Assembly: GCF_019320115.1 (NCBI RefSeq) | Contig: NC_089587.1 | Location: forward strand, 86,502,113-86,566,112 | From: Miscanthus floridulus | Lineage: Eukaryota > Streptophyta > Magnoliopsida > Poales > Poaceae | Direction: 5' to 3' | DNA length: 64,000 nt | Shown: positions 1 to 12,346 of the stretch, in pieces | Layout of the letters: each line of letters begins with the position of its first letter | How positions within the stretch are numbered: position 1 is the stretch's first letter | Made by a program: the position numbers and the translations under genes | Notes under the pieces: model-generated | What the model was told of the DNA's origin: nothing | Databases searched by the model: none | The model's input: the letters and a program-made list of their open reading frames with translations, nothing else

Positions 1-1300
1 TAGGCCATCGATGAGGAGATTATGGAGCTTTTGGTGGTCAGGGTTGTCAAGGAAGTATACCACTCCGAGTGGTTAGCCAATCCCATTCTGGTATAAAAAA
101 GAGTGGGAAATAGAGAATGTGTGGTTGACTACATCGGTCTCAACAAAACGTGTCCAAAGGATCCGTTTCCTTTGCCATACATAGACCAAGTAGTCGACTT
201 AACCTCAGGGTGTGAAACCCTTTGCTTCCATGATGCGTACTTTGGGTAGCATCAAATCATGATGAAAGAGTAACCAGCTTGCAGACATCTTTCATCACCC
301 CATTCGGATCGTTCTGCTACATTATGATGTTGTTCGGTTTGAAAAACACAGTGGCTACGTACCAGCGCTGTATGCTAAGTGTTTCAGGGACCTCATTGGG
401 TGAACCTTTGAGGCCTACATAGATTACATCATGGTCAAGTCCAAATGGCTGACCAGGTCATAGCCGACCTAGAGCAGACCTTCGTGAAACTCTGAGCAAA
501 CAACATTAAGCTCAACCTCGAGAAGTGCGTTTTTTAGGGTCCCAAAGGGTATGTTTGCTGGGTTTTATCATCTCTGAGTGTGGCATCGAAGCCAACCCAG
601 AGAAGATCTCGGCCATCATGAGGATGGGCCCAATTCAGAATGTAAAGGGGGTACAATGAGTTACAGGGTGCCTCACCGCACTCAACCGCTTTATCTCGCG
701 CCTTGATGAATAAGGACTGGGGTCTATCAACTCTTGAAGAAGGCCAACTGTTTTTGAATGAAGCCTGAGGCCTAGGAGGCACTAGACAGGTCAAGCAGCT
801 CCTAACAAAGGCCCTGATCCTGGTCCCTCTAAACCGATGGGGGACCACTTCTGCTCTATATTACGGCCACCACGCAAGTGGTTAGCACGCCCTGGTGGTA
901 CAGCGGGAAGAAGAGGGACACACCCTCAAGGTGCAGTGTCCCCATGTACTTCATTAGCGAGGTCTTGTCTAATTCCAAGACCCGCTACCCTTAAATCCGA
1001 AGCTCCTATACGCCGTCCTTATCACTAAGAGGAAGCTACGCCACTACTTCGAGTCACATCCGATGATGGTCGTGATGTCCTTCCCCCTAGTGAGGTCATC
1101 CAAAACCAGGATGCCATGGGAAGAATCATGAAGTGGGCACTCGAGCTAATGGGTCAAGGCATTTCATATGCCCCTTAGACAACCATCAAGTCCCAAGTGT
1201 TGGCTAATTTTGTTGCAGAGTGGACCGAGGTCCAAATGCCTGCCAGCAGTCATCGACCAGAGTGCTGGACGATGTACTTTGATGGATCGCTGATGAAAAT
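1..1300 (+). pseudogene. Ty3/gypsy (Tat-type) pol remnant: reverse transcriptase and RNase H
   Basis: Reading the + strand in shifting frames gives the order of a gypsy polymerase: the VKEVYHSEWLANPILV block near 45-100, VDYIGLNKTCPKDPFPLPYIDQVV at about 125-195, the palm region near 220-370, then the connection and RNase H region (RKLRHYFESHP at 1030-1060, ending CWTMYFDGSLM near 1265-1297). It would copy element RNA into DNA in virus-like particles. It is dead: there are many in-frame stops and frameshifts, and the catalytic YxDD box near 415-430 reads YIDY. The integrase that should follow RNase H is absent, and the sequence passes straight into the 3' non-coding region. The gene starts left of the window. 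A second copy of this family at 54640-58656 keeps the integrase, so the loss here is secondary. Confidence 0.85.
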
Positions 1301-2519
1301 CTATTTGGCCATAACGAAATTTAAGAGACTGTCCATTTATTACAAGTTTGCCACCTAGCTTATCTGCCTAACTAATTTCTTAGGCGGGATGATCTCATCC
1401 TCTATCTCCACAGGTAAGTCTTGTGCTAGCGAGTCACACAAGTCGATCGGGCGGCTTGGCCGCTGCCGAGAGATGGGTAAAGAGTAGTAGGATGCCCCAT
1501 GCAGGTTATGCCGACTCCGTCATGAATGATGGACCTGGATTCCACTCAGACATATCTGGTAAGAGCTCTCTGAACCCATCACTTGAGCCAGCAAGGTAAG
1601 TCCTTTGGCTAGCAGGTCACCCAAGTCGATCGGACGGCTCAGGGCGCTACCAAGAGATGGGTCATCTCTAAGTGACACCTGACCCTAGCAATGGTAAGGG
1701 GTTGGGGCTTACTTAGGGGCTAGCAAGAGTGTCTATTCGGTAGACATTCTCTATGCCTGACCCTTTCTCACGCTAAAACCTAGAGGCAAGGTGTACGAAA
1801 ACAAACGCTGAGTAAAATTGGTCAGACCGCAAGAAACCTATGCCTCAGCGGCTATGATATTTTTGCTCACCAGCATGATCAGAGTTTTTATTCTTGCACC
1901 CCAAGCTTTAGCCTCTGCCTTCCCAAGAAGGGTTTGGAGGGGCCCACCGGTGGAATCTCCATCGAGGAGAGGCCAGCAGGTTGCTTGAGTCGATCGGATG
2001 GCTCGGGCCGCTACCGAGAGATGGGTCATCTCTAAGTGACACCCGACCCTAGCAATGGCAATGGGTCAGGCCTCACTCAGGGGCTAGCAAGATTGTCTAT
2101 TCGGTAGACATTCTCTACGCCCGACCCCTTTCTCACGCTAAAACCTAAAGGCAAGGTGTGCGAAAACAAACGCTAAGTAAAACTGGTCAGACTGCAAGAA
2201 ACCTACGCCCCAGCGACTATGGAATTTTTGCTCACCAGCAGGATTAGAGTTTGTTGCCCACACCCTGAGCTTTGGCCTCTGCCTTCCGAGGAAGGGTTTG
2301 AAGGGGCCCACCTATGGAATCTCCATCGAGAGAGGCCAGTAGGTCACCCAAGTCAATTGGATGGCTTGGGCCACTACCGAGAGATGGGTAGGGAGCAGCA
2401 AGATGCCCCACGTGGGTTAGGCTGACTCTGTCTTGAATGATGGACCCAGATTTCACTCTAACATATCCGGTAAGAACTGCCCGAACCCATCACTCGAGCC
2501 ATCAAGGTAACTTTACCAA

Positions 2520-2630
2520 CCCCCACTTTACTTTTCCAGTGCATGATCATCCATTCATCCATTCTCATGCATGCATTCATACATTCATTCATACATTCAT
2601 CCATGCATTCATCCCATCCATCCAAGCATC
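2520..2630. repeat. Degenerate CATT/CATC tetranucleotide tract
   Basis: Runs of CATTCAT and CATCCAT with imperfect periodicity lie inside the element's 3' region. A matching ATGAATGA-rich tract lies at 53335-53405 in the inverted copy, so the microsatellite-like tract is an inherited part of the family. Confidence 0.8.
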
Positions 2631-4037
2631 GCATAAGCAATTATTGTATCACAATGCTTCGCGTCGCGTCACAAAGCGGTAGTCGTCTCATTTGATATGA
2701 GCGGCGACTGACCAAGGTTTGAAGGCTAGCCCACGAAGGGCTCAAGACCGCCTCGTGTCAAACAGAGCCAGGGGAGAAAACATAGATGAGCCCTAGTGGC
2801 CTTTGCCCGACCCACTCAGAAGCGGAAAGGATCATCTCGACCTTCTCATTCGATCATAACCTTAACCCAAGCTCACAGAATCTCCATCGAGGGGAGGCCA
2901 GTGGGCCACCTGAGTCAGTCTCTAGAATGACTCGAGCATCTACTAGGAGGTAGGTTAAGGAGCAGTGGAATGTCACATGAGGGCTTTGCCGACCCCATCA
3001 TGAACGACAGACCCGAATTCCACTCAGATGTGCCCGTTAGCGAGCTCACCGAGTGCGACACTCGAGCCATCGAGGCAAGTGTTGTTAGCTCAACCCCTCT
3101 GGTTGCGGAAACCATGGATGGGGTGACACATAAAACATGGCTAACCCCTATCGAGCCCAACGGGGCTCGAGGGCTCGAGCTGCCCAACCCCAACTCAGGA
3201 ATCCACCGACCGAGGTTCGAAGGCTAGCTCACGAAGGGCTCAAGGTCGCCTCACGTCAAACAGAGCTAGGGGAGAAAACATAGATGAGCCCCAATGGCCT
3301 TTGCCTGACCTGCTCAGAAGCGAATAGAGTCATCTTGACCTTCTTGTTCAATCCTAACCTTGAGCCAAGCCCATAGAATCTCCATCGATGGGAGGCCAGT
3401 GGGCCATCTGAGTTGGTCTCTAGAACAACTCGGGCATCTGCCGAGAGGCAAGTTAAGGAGCAGTCGAATGTCACATGAGGGCTATGTCGACCCCGTCATA
3501 AATGACGGACCCAAATTCCACTCGGACATGCCCGTTAGCGAGCTCACCGAGCGCGTCACTTGAGCCATCGAGGTAAGTGATGTTAGATCAACCCCTCCGG
3601 TTGTGAAAACTGCAGACGGGGTAATGATCACAAAGTCGAGCCAACCCTCGACCGAACCCCCGCTACGCGCAGGGGCTTGAGGAAAGTTGGACTCATAAGG
3701 AGACCGAATGCGCGGTCACAGAACGATGGCTTAGATCCTAGGGAGGAGAACATGTAAAAACTAAGAATAACGTTTCTAAAACAAGAGATGCTTTCTCCTA
3801 CTAGTTTCGCTATCCTCTCCATGATCTTTAGTGACACCCGACCCAGCAATGGCAGGGGGTCAGGCCTTACTCGAGGGCTGGTAGAGGTATATATATACCC
3901 TTTCTAAAATAGTCGCTATGCCTGACCCTTTCTCACATTAAAAAACATAGTGGCAAGGTTTACGAAAACTAATGACTGAGTAAGGCTGGTCGGACTGCAA
4001 GAAACCTACACCCTAGCGGCTATGGCACTCTTGCTTA

Positions 4038-4042
4038 CCAGC
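4038..4042. repeat. Target-site duplication CCAGC, left copy
   Basis: CCAGC directly precedes the LTR that begins at 4043 and is repeated directly after the LTR that ends at 16848. Five bases is the normal duplication length for Ty3/gypsy integrases. Confidence 0.9.
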
Positions 4043-7000
4043 TATAACACCTCTGGTGTTACGAGCTTGCTTAGCATTGTGATTTAGGCCTAAGAAAAAT
4101 TTTCGACGCGAGTTTCTCGGATTTTTTATTTAAAACATACTTGAAGCGATAAGCGAATCCGGTGTGGACTTAGTTTTGTAGACTCAAATAAACACCCAAG
4201 TTAAGTTACTCTGTGCGTAAAGATATTTAGGAATGTTTGACAACAATTCTAGCAAATAAGTAGCGGATGGTTTGTTCTATGGGATTAAGTGTGAAAAAAC
4301 AATTTTTGTAAACCAAATAAAATGTAGTTGTTAATTCATATTTAGATAAAAGTTTGAAGTGCAAGTTTAGTAGATAAAATGTTATTTTTTGGCTTTTGAA
4401 TTCTAACAAAATTTTCTAAATCTTAGTTTCGTTTTGTATGATTGGTTGCATCAAAGTGTGTACTTATGCCTTCGTCGCATTAGTAAGTTGTTTTCGGTTC
4501 GCTTTTAAACACGTGCGCGACGTTGTTCTGACAACAGCCACTGCCTTGTTCTATGTTGTGCTCCTACCATCTTGGGTCACATCCTGGTCCCAACACCGCT
4601 GTGACGCTGCCGGCCACCCGCATGCGCTTGCTTCCTCATCGGCCCCACCCTCATCATTGCTGCTGCTGTCGTGCATGGTTTTGCTTGCTTTCCCGCCCTC
4701 ACTGCTTGCCACGTTGTCTCCTCGCATTAACTCAGCCTTGCCTTTGCTAGCAGAGCACGTGGTTCTGTACCTACTATGCTGTGTCCCTTCATGTTCTGTG
4801 CGCGTGTAGGCATCGCTTCTGGCCACGTTGTACCAGGTCGCACATGCTGCTGCCCCTTCCTCTGCTCCTTGAGGACGCCGAGCTGCTCTCGCCCTACTCA
4901 CACACTCTCACATGCTCTCCACTTGTCCTTGCCCTGTTCTCCCTCTTTGGCTACTGCTTGCTGTGGCCGCATTGCCTTGGCCTACTCCTCGTGCCGCCGA
5001 CCCCGACGCGCTGTCACTTCATCTGAACGTCGTAGCTCAATGGTGCCCGCGAGCGACTCCCTCCCTGCTCCTCCATCACTGCGCAGCTGCCAGAGCTGCT
5101 GCCATGGTTGCCGGTGCATGCCATGCCCACTACTCCACAGAAATCGCCATGGTTGCGCCTGCCATCGTAGTGTCTCGCGCCTATCGATGCCCTACCCCTA
5201 CGGATGTGCTGGACCAAAGCCCATGGCGCTGCCCCTCTAGAGACTCGTTGCCCCATGCACCATTTCATCGTGGGCCCCGAGAGCGCCGTTGCTGGGCCAC
5301 CATCACTGCGCCTTCCGCTCCCATCGTAGCTTCACCTCCATTGCCCAGCACCCCGAGCCCCCACTGTGCCCCTAGTGCCACTGCCACATGTAGATTCGCC
5401 TTGCCTCCATTAAGCACCAAGCACCACGCATGAGCGTGCCACACCCCGCTATGGCCACACCCACCGTACTAGGCTGCAGCGCTATGCCACGGCTACATCC
5501 GCTGGTGCCGACTCTTCCCCGCGCGGGAGGCCCCCTTGGTTCCAGGCTAGAGCCATGGTCCCAGCTCCTGCTGTTCCCCATGCCATTCACCTCGCCTCAC
5601 TCCTCCACGCCATCGTAGCCGCTTCCTCTGCTACCACCGCGCACGTGAGCGCGCAAGTCCACAGCGCGCCCGGGCTATGTGGACCCGCGCCACTCCACCT
5701 CTGCCATCGCTGCGCCTTCTGTAGTTCAACCGTCGATGCATGCTCATGTTGCGCTGCTCTACCTCCTGTCATGCCCCGCCATCGCCCCTTGGCTGGCCAC
5801 GCGCGTGCGTGGCCAGGGTGCCATGGACCGCCTTTGGCCGCATCGCCGATGCCCGTGCGCACGGGCGGGTCCGACGCTGCTCCTATGCTACCTGGTTGCT
5901 GTTCCACTGGTGGGAATCGGCCGGAGCCGGTGCTCCTCTGTTCCTCTGTTTCACCATGGGAGAGAGAAGGGTAAGAATCCAAGTAGAAAGTTTGTACAGG
6001 GTTCTAGGTGTAAAATACGTGACTCGCATGAATAGTACAGTTGTACTGTGGGTTGATTTGAGGAGAACTCGGGGGCCCTCATGTAAATTTGCCATCGCAC
6101 CTGTGGGCTCGTCTGCATGGGCCGGCCTATTGGGCCGCTCACCCTGCGTCTCCACTACCGCGGCCTGCTCCACGCCCCGCCAGGCCGGTCGCGTGCCGCT
6201 CACGCCTAGGCACACACGTCCGCGCCTGGGTGCTTGGGCTGGCCTTGGGCCGCTGCAGCAAGCGTGCCGGTGGGCCGCTAGTCTGGCTAACTAGGCCGCG
6301 TGCGCCTAGGCCGCTCACGCCCGCGCCCGCCGAGGCCGGCCTGGTGTCTCCCGCGCCTGGGCCACGTGCGCACGTTGAGCACCAAGGTCGCGCGTCCGCT
6401 GGGCCAAATAGGTGTCTGCTGGCCCATTTAGTTTTATAAAGCAAGTGTTAATTAGTTTCGAAAACAAACTTATAAAATATATATAAATTTGTGTAGTTGA
6501 CCAAAAATTATGAAACTAATTTTTTTAGGCTCCTAAAATCATGATCTATCTGTTAGTATAGTTTCTTCATATAGTTTGATAATATTCTTGGAAGCTATAT
6601 AATTAATTTAAGATACTTAATATTGTAAAAATATAGACTTGTAGGAATTTTCATGATAAATCGGTGATAGTATTAACTCTAAAAAATTTACTGTAAATTA
6701 TTAATACGATTAGATGCTCACTGTAATTTTTATAGCCCCAGAATAATTAGTTGCTAGATAGATAATGATGCCCATTACGAATAAAGATTAAATTGATAGA
6801 ATGTAACAAAGAAACAACTTGGGTTTGTATAACTAAACCTTTGTTGGAAAATAACGTCTTATTCGCCAACTTGGATACGTAGCTTAGTACGTTAGTCATT
6901 AGAACTATCTCGTTAACTTGAGAGGCGTAAATCATATTTTACGAGTCACGATTTCAGTTGATTAATTACATCTTTGCATTGCATCGCATTGAATATCATA

Positions 7001-8844
7001 ATAGAGACGTCGATGGATCACAGAGTCATTGGGAGTTGTGGGAGAATGGTGCTTTTGGAGATCATATCGCCATGATGGAATGCTAACTTTTGGTTATATT
7101 TTAGCCAGACAGGCCCCGATGCATAACCCCTAGTTTGCTGCACTTTAAATTATATTTGTGCATTAAGTTTTAAGGAGTTGAATGAAACCCACTTCCATAT
7201 AAATATCTTTATTCTATGAGTCTTACTAGTATGACAGGATCATGTAGATTGCTATGCTACAGGACTTCGATAAAAGTCGAGTGATTGCCTGTCACTTGCG
7301 AGATATAGGAAATATATTACTGTATTATTATCACTTGGAAAATATAAATTGTGGAAAGGAAAAATGGTGACTGGGCAGGGATATGGTTTGGATATTAGTG
7401 GGTGTAAGAGGTTGTGTCCTACGGCCATGGGGCATAGCTTGGTTACACTGCTTTCCCTGTCTGTGTCGGTTAAGGACCGATCGTTGCATAAGTCGCTAGG
7501 CAAGTCACAGACTTATTATCCCGAGCACATACTTGGGTATGGGCGCTTGGAAGACTTGTTGCTCTCTTGTCGTGGGTTCCTGCTCTTTCCAAACTGACTG
7601 ATTGGAGGTGGGGATGGTGGAGGTCCTTGCACCACACTGAGTCCAGGACTTAGGAGCAGGGCCATGGAGTCCAAGTTTTGACGAGGACCTAGACCCCATG
7701 ACAGGAGGGTGATGGGTTGGTCCTGCTTGTGCCTGGGGTACAAGCGGGGCGTGTGTTTTTGGGGTACCCAGCTAGGGGCATTGATTCATGAATCGCCAGG
7801 AAATCTGGTACGACTTGTCTATTGGAGGCGGGGATGTTGGAGGTCCTTGCACCGCACCGAGTCTGAGACTCAGGAGTGGGTGCTTGGAGTCCAAGTTTGG
7901 ATGGGTACCTAGACCCCATGACAGGACGGTGATGGGTTGGTCTTGCTTGTGCCTAGGGTACAAGCGGGGCGTGTGTTTTTGGGGTATCCAGCTAGGGGCA
8001 TTGATTCGTGAATTGCCAGGAAATCTGATACGACTTGTCTAAACTCTAGCACCGTAGTAAGAACGAAAAGATAAAAGATGGAAAAAGGAACTCTAATTGC
8101 TTACCACCTGCTTGAAAGTAGCATATGTGCTTACATAGAATGGTTAGTTAATGAACTAATGCACTACTAATAAAAATCGAATACAAGGACGCACGCTTAG
8201 TAATGCTTCCTGCAGATGCAATAAACCCGCAAGTCAGATAGCCTTGCATATCCTTGGAGTCTTTTCTTTCCTCCTGGTGGGTAAGTCTTGCTGAGTATAA
8301 TTGAGTACTTAGGGTTTTATTTCCCCCTTTTGTAGGTGACAAGTGGATGCTAGAGCTAACCTTTGTATATGGATTCCTCCTAATGGGCTCAGAGAGGATT
8401 CCTTTATGCTGCGATCATAGTTTTTATTTATAACTCTCACTAAATGTTTTTTATAAATGAAAGTTTATAAACGGTTTTCATAGTTTACATATCAATGCTT
8501 CATCATGCCATGAATAGATAATTATTTCTGTTGTAATTCTGATCACATGTTTATAATCCGCTGTTACATTAAATTGTTTGTAACTCTGATAATATGAATA
8601 CATTCTGCTGTTAAATAATAAATGTTATACTCTGATGTTACATGTAAAGAGATGTAAGAAATGGTTAAGAATCATGTAAGCTTTATTCTCTCATTTGTGA
8701 TCCTGATGGAAAAATGTGGATTTTCGATTCTCCCCTGGGGTGTGCCCGACGGGACCGTGTAATTTAGTGTCCTCCTTCAAGTGCTTAGTGTCTAATGAAA
8801 GACGAGCACTCCTGGAAGACATTAGATTAGGCGGTTATGCCATA
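4043..8844 (+). repeat. 5' LTR of the nested long-LTR element
   Basis: This copy aligns over its full length with 12347-16848. It begins TATAACACC (TG changed to TA) and ends GCCATA (CA changed to TA). It has an inverted start TAACACC-TCT-GGTGTTA, a GC-rich block (about 4590-6440) followed by an abrupt AT-rich block (about 6440-7000), a hairpin at 7279-7297 and an intron-like module at 8281-8335. It is about 300 bases longer than its partner, mostly because of the tandem duplication at 7601-8040. ORFs in the GC-rich block are not credible genes. Confidence 0.92.
7601..8040. repeat. 220-bp tandem duplication present only in the 5' LTR
   Basis: Positions 7601-7820 and 7821-8040 are two diverged copies with an exact 220-base period. 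Each starts ATTGGAGGYGGGGATG and ends CGACTTGTCT. The 3' LTR has a single copy (about 15827-16047), so the duplication arose in this LTR after integration, or it was lost from the other copy. Confidence 0.92.
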
Positions 8845-8846
8845 GG

Positions 8847-8857
8847 TGGTATCGAAG
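8847..8857 (+). promoter_or_regulatory. Primer binding site, initiator Met-tRNA type (decayed)
   Basis: TGGTATCGAAG lies two bases after the 5' LTR. The intact form in the chromovirus-type element at 36701-36716 is TGGTATCAGAGCGACC. It marks the start of minus-strand DNA synthesis. Confidence 0.7.
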
Positions 8858-9621
8858 AATAAATGAGGAAATAAAGCTTCGAAAACCTTTTCTAAAATAA
8901 AATTTGACAACAAATACTTTTCAAAAAGTTAGGACGTTATATGCGAAGTTATATAAGTAGCCCTATTACTATGGTTAGGTATCCAGGATAGATGGCACTC
9001 TGCTGACTTAGGTAGGTTTAATCAATTTTTCTGCAGGTACACTGACCCCGAGCATAGTCTGATAGTATCAAGTAGTTATAGGGAGAGAACGATGTACCAA
9101 AAATCTAAGAATGGTTGCCTTATATGTTGGCAATAGTGGAAGGACATATAGGACATGCATTCATGCATATCCTGTTTGTGCTTTGTAGCACTCATATTGC
9201 TTGTAGATACGCCATCCATAGGTGTCACGCATGTTGTATTGTGCATGACTGACCATTCCTGTTCTGGAGTTATTTCTGCACTGTGGCATCGTGCTTCATG
9301 TTTGCCCGTGGTTCACGCTTGTCATGACCCATGTCTCCATGTACTCTTTTTCTGTGCTCTTATCGGACACTTGCCCTGCAGTCATACTAGTCAGTAATGG
9401 CCTCGGACATCGCTCGCCTTGAATGCGTGGAATTTTGGTCATTCACTCATAGTGATCCTGTGCAGGAACCCTAGTGGATCATGCCAAGACCACTGAATGC
9501 TTTGCCTTTATAAGTAGAGCCTGGCTTAGCCATTGGTACCACCACTCGGTGCACTTTAGCTCACCTAGCTTTCCCTTTGAGCAAGCTTTTTGCTCAGCCT
9601 TCCTTGCAACCACTACCAGGA
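8858..9621 (+). other. Leader region of the nested element, no gene seen
   Basis: This is AT-rich sequence between the primer site and the only recognisable ORF. The short ORF near 9155-9397 has no family resemblance and no conserved partner, so I do not call it. Confidence 0.5.
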
Positions 9622-10496
9622 ATGGCAAGAGCCTGGGTTAGTAGTTACTGCTTGAACGTTAAGGGTTTTCCCAGAATTCTGCATGCCACCCTACAAAAGT
9701 TCAGAGTCAAAGATTGTCCCGAGTATAAGGGTTGTGAGTGTTAGGAGCATGGCACCGAGTGGTGTGAGGTTACCGTCTACATCGGGAAGAGTGAAGAGTT
9801 CCCCAACCTCACTGAAGCCTGGAGTGTGACCGCAACCGGGTTTCGCTTCGTCAACACCTACTAGGTTGTGGCCCGCAAAGCCTTGCTGTACCTTTGCTAG
9901 ATCTATGAAGAACCCATTGCCCGTACCCCCATGAGGTTCTTTCCACCTTTAGACAAGAATCAACGGGCATAGTGGGCTCGCATGGAGGCTTTGTAAGGGC
10001 GGGATACACAAGAGGATAGTCCAACCGTGGTGCACTTGACCATGTACCTGCTTGCTCTGGATGAGCAGTATGACCAACAAGCCTCGGAGATGAGGAAGTG
10101 TCTCCATCGAGCCGAGGAAGCCGATATCTTCACCCGGATGCTCCAGGTGTAGCTCGTCAAAGCGCATGCTAGTGTGACAGCTGCTGAGAGCCAAGAGACT
10201 ACCATGTCGGAAGCTCTGAAGAAGGCTAAAGATCAGCATGTTCATCAGTTGGGTGAGGCCTATCTTGTCACTAGGGCCAAGCGGAGGACGCTGGTTGTGG
10301 AATGGCAGGATCCCTTGATCATGGAGGGAATCCCTATCCACTTACCATAAAGAAGGAGAACCGGTGTTGCAGTGCCGCCAGCACCTCCACCCTTAGAAGT
10401 GTCAGAAGTATAACCCTTGGTTCCTCTCACTCAGCCATTGCCAAGAGAAGAGGCAGATCCATAGCCATGGAAGTAGAAGAATCCGCCGAGCCCTAG
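9622..10496 (+). pseudogene. Uncharacterised ORF of the non-autonomous element (broken)
   Basis: One frame runs from the ATG at 9622 to TAA at 10348-10350 with six internal stops, five of them TAG. A proline-rich tail (PPAPPP), then an acidic run (MEVEESAEP) ending at 10496, follow in a shifted frame. Visible parts are a cysteine cluster (DCPEYKGCEC), a middle section with EEPIARTPMRFFPP, a long helical, charged stretch rich in Glu, Ala, Lys and Arg (about residues 140-215, coiled-coil-like), and the ending EGIPIHLP. It has no zinc knuckle or other gag signature that I recognise. It looks like a real former coding region because codon-phased similarity to an amphipathic protein persists across the stops. 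I recall proteins of this type as hypothetical proteins in grasses, but I cannot name a function. It may be a diverged gag or a captured host gene. Confidence 0.6.
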
Positions 10497-12330
10497 AATG
10501 AAAATGCGTGGTCCCGAGTAGATCAGTCGCCTTGGGATGCTATACCCGTAGTAGTAGTGCTTTTTGTCGTTGTCCTCCAATATTGTACTCTTGCCATTGT
10601 TGTTGCTCCGTAGTTATTGAGATCGTCCACCATAGGGAAGCTGAAGCATGTGCCATGAATGGGAGCCTAGATGCTTGTATGATGTACCCATATTAGACTG
10701 TTGGAATGTGCAATTTATTTATTTCGCTATGTTTATTGAGTTCATCTACCTTAAGTTTTGTTAAACATGCTTAGAGTTTTTAAGGGCAATATTAAGTGGG
10801 TTACAAGAGAAGTTATCATTCAAAGGTTAGCAAACCAGTGGTGATTGGAGAACATAGGACATTGTCTCGACTAATTGTGGATGTCCTAGCAGAACACATG
10901 AATCTCTTTAAATCAAATCTGCCATTGGATTTAAATTCCTTGTCCCTTGTTGTGAAGGGAACCCTTGTTATTGAGTCTTTCCTTGCAATACTCCTCTTGT
11001 TCTGTGGTCTATGACCCCACTGCCTTCATGGCATGTAAGTTGGTAATAGTTCCCTAGTTAATAGCTTATGGTGCCGCGACAAAACTGAGGGCTCCTATGG
11101 AACAACTGCCACATGGTGATGCTACACGCCACACGCTGGTATAGAGGTTGTTGACCAAGTACCCTTACCAAATTACACCGCTATACCCTTTCGCTACAAA
11201 TATTTCTTGGAAATATTCGGGTGTTCAGACGGGAAATCCACAATGGGTTGATGAAATAGTGTTCTATCAAAGAAAGCAAGAGAACGTGGTTTTGGAGAAA
11301 GAACGTAGGACATGGTCTTAGTCTGCATGAAAGACAGATATGGTCAAGTAAGGGAAATAAAAAGAAGAGTAGTAAGGAAAGTTAGCCTCGGGTAGTCGGG
11401 AGTGATTGTAAAAGCCTGAGTGGACGTCATGTCCTAAGCCCCATGTTTAGTTGACCACGCTATGCCTATCGGATTGTTTCGCTATGTGCCCTGTGGACGT
11501 CGTCTATGTTGGGCCCTATAGCTCCCCATTCTCACATGGCCACAGCATCATGCCGCACTCGCTATCCTTGTGCACTGTGAGCTTTTCCTTTTTCTGGCAT
11601 CCGTTCGGCTCTCTACCCCACACCCTCATCCCCCGTACCGGACCCCCCTCTTCACCCTCCCTTCTTTCTTCTTTTGGGGACATGGCCATCTGCACGCCTG
11701 CCTCATCGAGCGAGCCCCTCTCCTCTCCTCACCCTTATCCTCTACCCACTCGTGTAGGAAGCACACCATGTCCGACCTTATCTCCACAGCATGAACCATT
11801 TGTGTATCCCATCCCTGCCTCATCTGCTTCCGGTGTATTGCGCCCCACCTCCGTTTGCTGCTATAAGATACCCTTGGTCCTTGCTCTTCTTCTTCATTTC
11901 CATTCCCCTCGCATTCGGAGCAGAACTATGAAATCTAGTCGACATTGTGAAGCTAGGTTCATCAGTCTGAGGTGATGGTGTAATCTGAGGAGAAGAAAGA
12001 ATCTGGTTTGTCGAAGAAGTTCAAGTTCCCTTGGGTAGTTTGGCCTTTGGGTTCACGATGTTTGACTTCTCAGTCGACTGTTTCGGGATCTATTGGACCT
12101 ACATCATGTTTTGGATACTCATTATTGTGTTGTTTCTCCATTGCCCTCATCTATGTCGACTTCTGGATTAAGTCTCGGTTGTATTAGGTCACTCTGAACC
12201 ATGTATTCCTAGATCCCCGTGTGGTTTAGTATTCGAAGTCATGTAATCTTTCATGTAATCCCTGATCTACAGAATGTAATCGTGTTTCCCCTCTTCTGGT
12301 TCTTGCTTTGAATCTTAGGACAATATTCTT
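10497..12330 (+). other. Internal region of the nested element without a recognisable gene
   Basis: No retroviral domain was found on either strand. An open frame of 174 codons lies at 11451-11975. It is rich in Ser, Pro and Leu, has no recognisable motif and lacks a second copy for comparison, so it may be chance. Confidence 0.5.
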
Positions 12331-12346
12331 TTTAAGGGGGGTTGGT
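12331..12346 (+). promoter_or_regulatory. Polypurine-like tract before the 3' LTR
   Basis: TTTAAGGGGGGTTGGT directly precedes the TG of the 3' LTR at 12347. This is the expected place for the plus-strand primer, although the run is interrupted by TTGGT. Confidence 0.5.

Larger units (their letters stand above)
1300..4042 (+). repeat. 3' non-coding tandem-repeat region of the Tat-type element (left part)
   Basis: No gene is supported. The stretch consists of related long tandem units. The phrase GTGACACCYGACCCTAGCAATGG recurs near 1672, 2036 and (diverged) 3831; a unit with CATGAGGGCTTTGCCGACCCC recurs near 2974 and 3475, about 500 bases apart; and the GTCGATCGG-GGCTTGGG-CCGAGAGATGGG block recurs at about 1440, 1630, 1995 and 2355. 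The same units occur in reverse orientation at 51781-54640 beside a second pol copy, which shows that they belong to the element. The region is cut at 4042 by the nested element and resumes at 16849. Confidence 0.75.

Noticed and set aside
4438..6439. Overlapping long ORFs in the GC-rich part of the LTR (also 13135-14519 in the partner)
   Set aside because: Frames are open in several phases on both strands because of base composition. The two LTR copies do not keep the same frames, and no motif is recognisable.
9949..10341. 130-codon minus-strand ORF
   Set aside because: It is antisense to the broken ORF at 9622-10350 of the nested element, and has no motif.
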